Shown: positions 6,251 to 8,486 of the stretch, in pieces
How the letters are laid out: each line of letters starts with the position of its first letter
How positions within the stretch are numbered: the stretch's first letter is position 1
Source: UBA5177 sp002413265
GTDB taxonomy: Bacteria > Chloroflexota > UBA5177
Direction: 5' to 3'
Length of the DNA stretch: 8,486 nucleotides
Assembly: GCA_036752825.1 (NCBI GenBank)
Contig: DAIORV010000097.1
Span: forward strand, 1-8,486
Translations under genes and position numbers: made by a program
Notes under the pieces: generated by a model
The model's database searches: none
The model's input: the letters and a program-made list of their open reading frames with translations, nothing else
What the model was told of the DNA's origin: nothing

Positions 6251-6703
6251 CTATCCGGCCCGCCCCTCCCACTCATGCACCATCGCCTGGAAGGCACGTA
6301 GCTCATTCCGTATGGCAGTAACCTCGGGTCGGGGAACGACCTCCTCGGTGCGGTCTGCCTGCCACGCGGCGATGCTCAGCTCACCTGCAAGGGACGACAA
6401 GGCGCTGCCGAAGGTCGCCTCCTCCACTCCACCAACAGACGCGCTCCCGTAGCCCAGCATGTTGCGGCCGTCCACGGGAGACGCAGCAACCGGACGTTCA
6501 GAACCAGCAAGATCCGCTCGTAGCACTCGAAGCCCGAACCCCAGGTCCTCGATGGCGCCTCGATGGAGGCCAAGGTCGGCCCGCGCGTTCTCGCTCGCCG
6601 CGCAACGAAACGCGACCTCGACTAGCTGGTGAGAAATGCAAATCTCTCCGAGAAGACGATCGAGGTCTTCCAGTTCGGGCGGGCCCTCGGCGATCCCGGA
6701 CAA
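6251..6703 (-). CDS. Hypothetical helical protein, 150 residues
   Basis: I do not recognise this family. The start chosen is TTG at 6703, because AGGAGG lies 9 nt upstream; a longer frame to a GTG at 6745 has no ribosome site. The protein is acidic and mostly helical: LEDLDRLLGEICISHQLVEVAFRCAA at about 11-36 (two segments), GAIEDLGFGLRVLRADLAG at 49-67, a Gly/Ser/Ala-rich middle at 70-100, FGSALSSLAGELSIAAW at 98-114, and VTAIRNELRAFQAMVHEWEG at 128-147. This would fit a small helical bundle. There are no membrane segments or signal peptide. It lies 133 bp upstream of the sulfatase start on the same strand, so co-transcription is possible but not proven. The main support is the good Shine-Dalgarno and an open frame with a regular heptad-like pattern; it could still be spurious. 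Confidence 0.5.
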   Translation of the reverse strand: MSGIAEGPPELEDLDRLLGEICISHQLVEVAFRCAASENARADLGLHRGAIEDLGFGLRVLRADLAGSERPVAASPVDGRNMLGYGSASVGGVEEATFGSALSSLAGELSIAAWQADRTEEVVPRPEVTAIRNELRAFQAMVHEWEGRAG

Positions 6704-6712
6704 TATGCGTTT

Positions 6713-6718
6713 CCTCCT
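6713..6718 (-). promoter_or_regulatory. Strong Shine-Dalgarno for the TTG-started small gene
   Basis: AGGAGG on the minus strand lies 9 nt before TTG at 6703-6701. A perfect six-base site here supports both the gene and its non-ATG start. Confidence 0.6.
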
Positions 6719-6896
6719 GACCAAGCGCGGGGACGGCACCAGCACCGATCATGGTGAGAGAGAGTACCAGTCTATCCTCATTCTCACGGACGGAACGGGT
6801 TCAAGGTCTCGCCCCAGACCGTTGGCGCGGGGCGCGCCATCCCGATCATCTCCAATACCTTGCGCTGATGGACTCCGACCGTTACTCAAGGCCTTC

Positions 6897-6924
6897 TTGA
6901 CGGTCCAGGAGTTTCTCATTCAAT
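6897..6924 (+). promoter_or_regulatory. Sigma70-like promoter candidate for the propeller gene
   Basis: TTGACG (6897-6902, five of six consensus matches) and TTCAAT (6919-6924, four of six) are separated by 16 bp. Transcription would begin near 6931, leaving a leader of about 28 nt before the ATG at 6959. The location is right, but it is read by eye only. Confidence 0.4.
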
Positions 6925-6958
6925 AGCTCGTAACCCGGCGACCAGACAATACGTTTCT

Positions 6959-8314
6959 ATGAATACGTCCAGATCCCTGCGGCCTCTCGCCGTCCTCGCC
7001 GTCATCGGCGCTCAACTACTTATCCTGCGCGTCCCCGTCCACGGCCAAGCTGCGAGGCCGTCGATCCGCTTAGCCTTCGTCCATAGCGGGAAAATCTGGA
7101 TCCTCCATGAGCCGAGCGGGCGCAAGGTCCGCCTCCCAATGGGCGGCAACAATTCTTCCCCGCGCTGGACTAGCAACGGCCGTGCCCTGCTCTTTCGCCA
7201 GGTCCGCGGAACGCGCAATGATACGTATCGCTGGCAGTCGGGGCACGACATCGAACAGGTTCACAACGGCGTCTGGTCGCCGGACGGATCCGCGGTTGCC
7301 TTCGCGAATCCAGTACCTGGGGGCGGATTCGCCGTATGGCTCTCGCGAGGCAGTCGAATTGTGCGCGTCACTCCGGCCAAGCCAGGCTTTGTTTGGCAGC
7401 CCCTCGCCTGGTCGGCGGATGGGACCAGGTTGGTGATCTCGAGCGTCACCCTGCCTGTTCGGGCCAGGCCAGGTCGCAAGGCAGCTCCAAGTTTAGCTGC
7501 CCGCTGGGTGCTTGAAGCAGGCGGCCCAGGCTCGTTGCAACGGCTGCCGATGCCGACTGGATCCGGCGGAAGGTCGGGATGGCCCGACACCACCTTCTGG
7601 TCTCCGGACGGTCGCTTCCTCACCGTGGGCGTCGGCCCGAATCAGCCTTGCTTGTCCTGCCGAGCCGATGGGGTTCCCTACTACGTCATCCCCCTTCGGG
7701 GTGGCAAGACCATACCACTCGGAACTGCGCTCGGTCCGGGCGAGACCATGCCAACTTCATTCTCATCCTCGACGCCTTCCATCTCCTGGTCTCCAAATGG
7801 CTCTTTCGTCGTCCTTTCCTCCGGGGCAGGCCGCGAAACCTACGACGGGAAGCATCTCACCCGGGACAGCTCGTCCAACGGTCGGCGCCGCTCGCTCTGT
7901 CACAACCCGCACCGCTCCGACATTCAGCCGGCCATCTCACCAGACGGGAAGCACATTGCCTTCGCCGGCAATCCTGTACCATCTCCCATACCGCCTGCGG
8001 GCGTACTCGACCTCATCGCCGGTCGTCACGTCTTGGTGGCGGATGCCCGCGGCGCGCACTGCCGCCAGCTCACCGACTCTCCGGGCTGGACCGATGAGTC
8101 TCCGGTTTGGTCTCCAGACGGCCACTGGATCATCTTCCTCCGCTGGCACGGCCCCTTGCGTGCGCGTACTTCGGAGGTGGCGCTCTGGGCCGTGCGACCC
8201 AACGGCACCGGTGCTCAGCGTCTCACAGCCCTGGACCTCCCTCCAGGATTCGACGATGGCTTCGGCTATTACGGGGCCTTTCAGTGGCACCACCTGTTCG
8301 CGGTGGCTCCGTAG
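6959..8314 (+). CDS. Secreted TolB-like (PD40/WD40-like) beta-propeller protein
   Basis: A 451-residue exported protein. Residues 1-31 form a signal peptide: Arg5 and Arg9, hydrophobic LAVLAVIGAQLLIL, and probable cleavage after GQA at 31. The mature part carries seven propeller motifs of the form WSPDG followed by hydrophobic strand residues: WTSNG 70-74, WSPDG 106-110, WSADG 151-155, WSPDG 214-218, WSPNG 277-281, ISPDG 326-330 and WSPDG 384-388. This fits a six- or seven-bladed TolB/PD40 propeller, used mainly for protein interaction. No protease or other catalytic domain is attached, so it is not a full acyl-peptidase-type protein. Blades 3 and 5 have long insertions (about 165-205 and 285-320). 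Cys231, Cys234, Cys314 and Cys368 could form disulfides outside the cytoplasm. There is no good Shine-Dalgarno. No pal or tol genes are adjacent, so a Tol-Pal role is not supported. Confidence 0.85.
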   Translation: MNTSRSLRPLAVLAVIGAQLLILRVPVHGQAARPSIRLAFVHSGKIWILHEPSGRKVRLPMGGNNSSPRWTSNGRALLFRQVRGTRNDTYRWQSGHDIEQVHNGVWSPDGSAVAFANPVPGGGFAVWLSRGSRIVRVTPAKPGFVWQPLAWSADGTRLVISSVTLPVRARPGRKAAPSLAARWVLEAGGPGSLQRLPMPTGSGGRSGWPDTTFWSPDGRFLTVGVGPNQPCLSCRADGVPYYVIPLRGGKTIPLGTALGPGETMPTSFSSSTPSISWSPNGSFVVLSSGAGRETYDGKHLTRDSSSNGRRRSLCHNPHRSDIQPAISPDGKHIAFAGNPVPSPIPPAGVLDLIAGRHVLVADARGAHCRQLTDSPGWTDESPVWSPDGHWIIFLRWHGPLRARTSEVALWAVRPNGTGAQRLTALDLPPGFDDGFGYYGAFQWHHLFAVAP

Positions 8315-8347
8315 CGCGAGCGCCGGAACAACTCACCAATCTCAATC

Positions 8348-8361
8348 TGCCCCAACGGGCA
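8348..8361. terminator. Small hairpin between convergent genes, weak terminator candidate
   Basis: TGCCC and GGGCA pair across a 4-nt loop in the 52 bp between two convergent stop codons. There is no T-run on either strand, so intrinsic termination is doubtful. Confidence 0.25.
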
Positions 8362-8366
8362 AACTC

Positions 8367-8486
8367 TCAGGCCTCCGAGCCGCGCCTCGCCGACCAATAT
8401 GTCTCGGCTTCCTTTTCCATCTTCTCGAGTCGCGTGTAGTAATCCGGATACTCGTTCAGATGCGCCCAGGCGATCTTTCCGGTAGT
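8367..8486 (-). CDS. DUF5661-like protein, C-terminal 39 residues (partial)
   Basis: The minus strand is open from the window edge to a TGA at 8369-8367. It encodes 39 residues: KIAWAHLNEYPDYYTRLEKM, then EKEAETYWSARRGSEA. I recognise this as the conserved C-terminal motif of DUF5661 proteins (pattern close to KIAxAHLNExPDYYTRLxxMExEA), small proteins of unknown function. The N-terminal part and start lie outside the window. The fragment is Lys/Glu-rich and helical. It converges on the propeller gene with a 52 bp gap. The family call is from memory of the motif; the open frame and stop are seen directly. Confidence 0.75.
   Translation of the reverse strand, partial: TTGKIAWAHLNEYPDYYTRLEKMEKEAETYWSARRGSEA

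Noticed and set aside
6118..6306. N-terminal extension of the sulfatase
   Set aside because: The 63 extra residues have no signal peptide or conserved motif, and a good Shine-Dalgarno lies directly before the TTG at 6117.
6636..6926. Plus-strand open frame of 96 codons
   Set aside because: It is mostly antisense to the 150-residue gene, Ser/Arg/Pro-rich, and without a ribosome site.

Overview
The window is about 60% GC and bacterial: Shine-Dalgarno sites precede several starts, genes are tightly packed, and there is a lipobox lipoprotein and a repeat family that looks like REP elements. The gene set (S1-family sulfatase, exported TolB-like propeller, dynamin-like GTPase, remnant of a REP-associated transposase) fits an uncultured environmental bacterium such as a member of Chloroflexota, Gemmatimonadota, Acidobacteriota or Poribacteria-like lineages. 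The sequence alone does not settle the phylum, and no rRNA or tRNA gene was seen.

Layout. Bases 1-455 are a decayed mobile-element locus. Two and a half head-to-tail copies of an 85-86 bp repeat each carry a GTAG-plus-hairpin REP signature. They are followed by the C-terminal remnant of a REP-associated tyrosine transposase (RAYT) and one REP copy in the opposite orientation. Bases 651-3277 hold a two-gene minus-strand operon: a dynamin-like GTPase followed 5 nt later by an APH/homoserine-kinase-type small-molecule kinase. A 250 bp divergent intergenic region with three related dyads (3381-3438) separates this operon from a plus-strand gene for an unrecognised 165-residue protein (3532-4029). 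A GTG-started small lipoprotein (4159-4689) follows. Its last 50 bases resemble, in another reading frame, the 3' end of the 165-residue gene.

The right half contains a minus-strand sulfatase with a TTG start (4795-6117), preceded upstream on the same strand by an unrecognised helical 150-residue protein (6251-6703, also TTG start). A plus-strand secreted seven-motif beta-propeller (6959-8314) is divergent from that pair. The window ends inside the 3' part of a minus-strand DUF5661-like gene (8367-8486).

The genes do not form one obvious pathway. The GTPase-kinase pair is the only clear operon. The sulfatase and the small gene upstream of it may be co-transcribed. The most informative unexplained signals are the REP/RAYT remnant, the triple dyad between divergent genes, and the shared C-terminal tail between neighbouring plus-strand genes.
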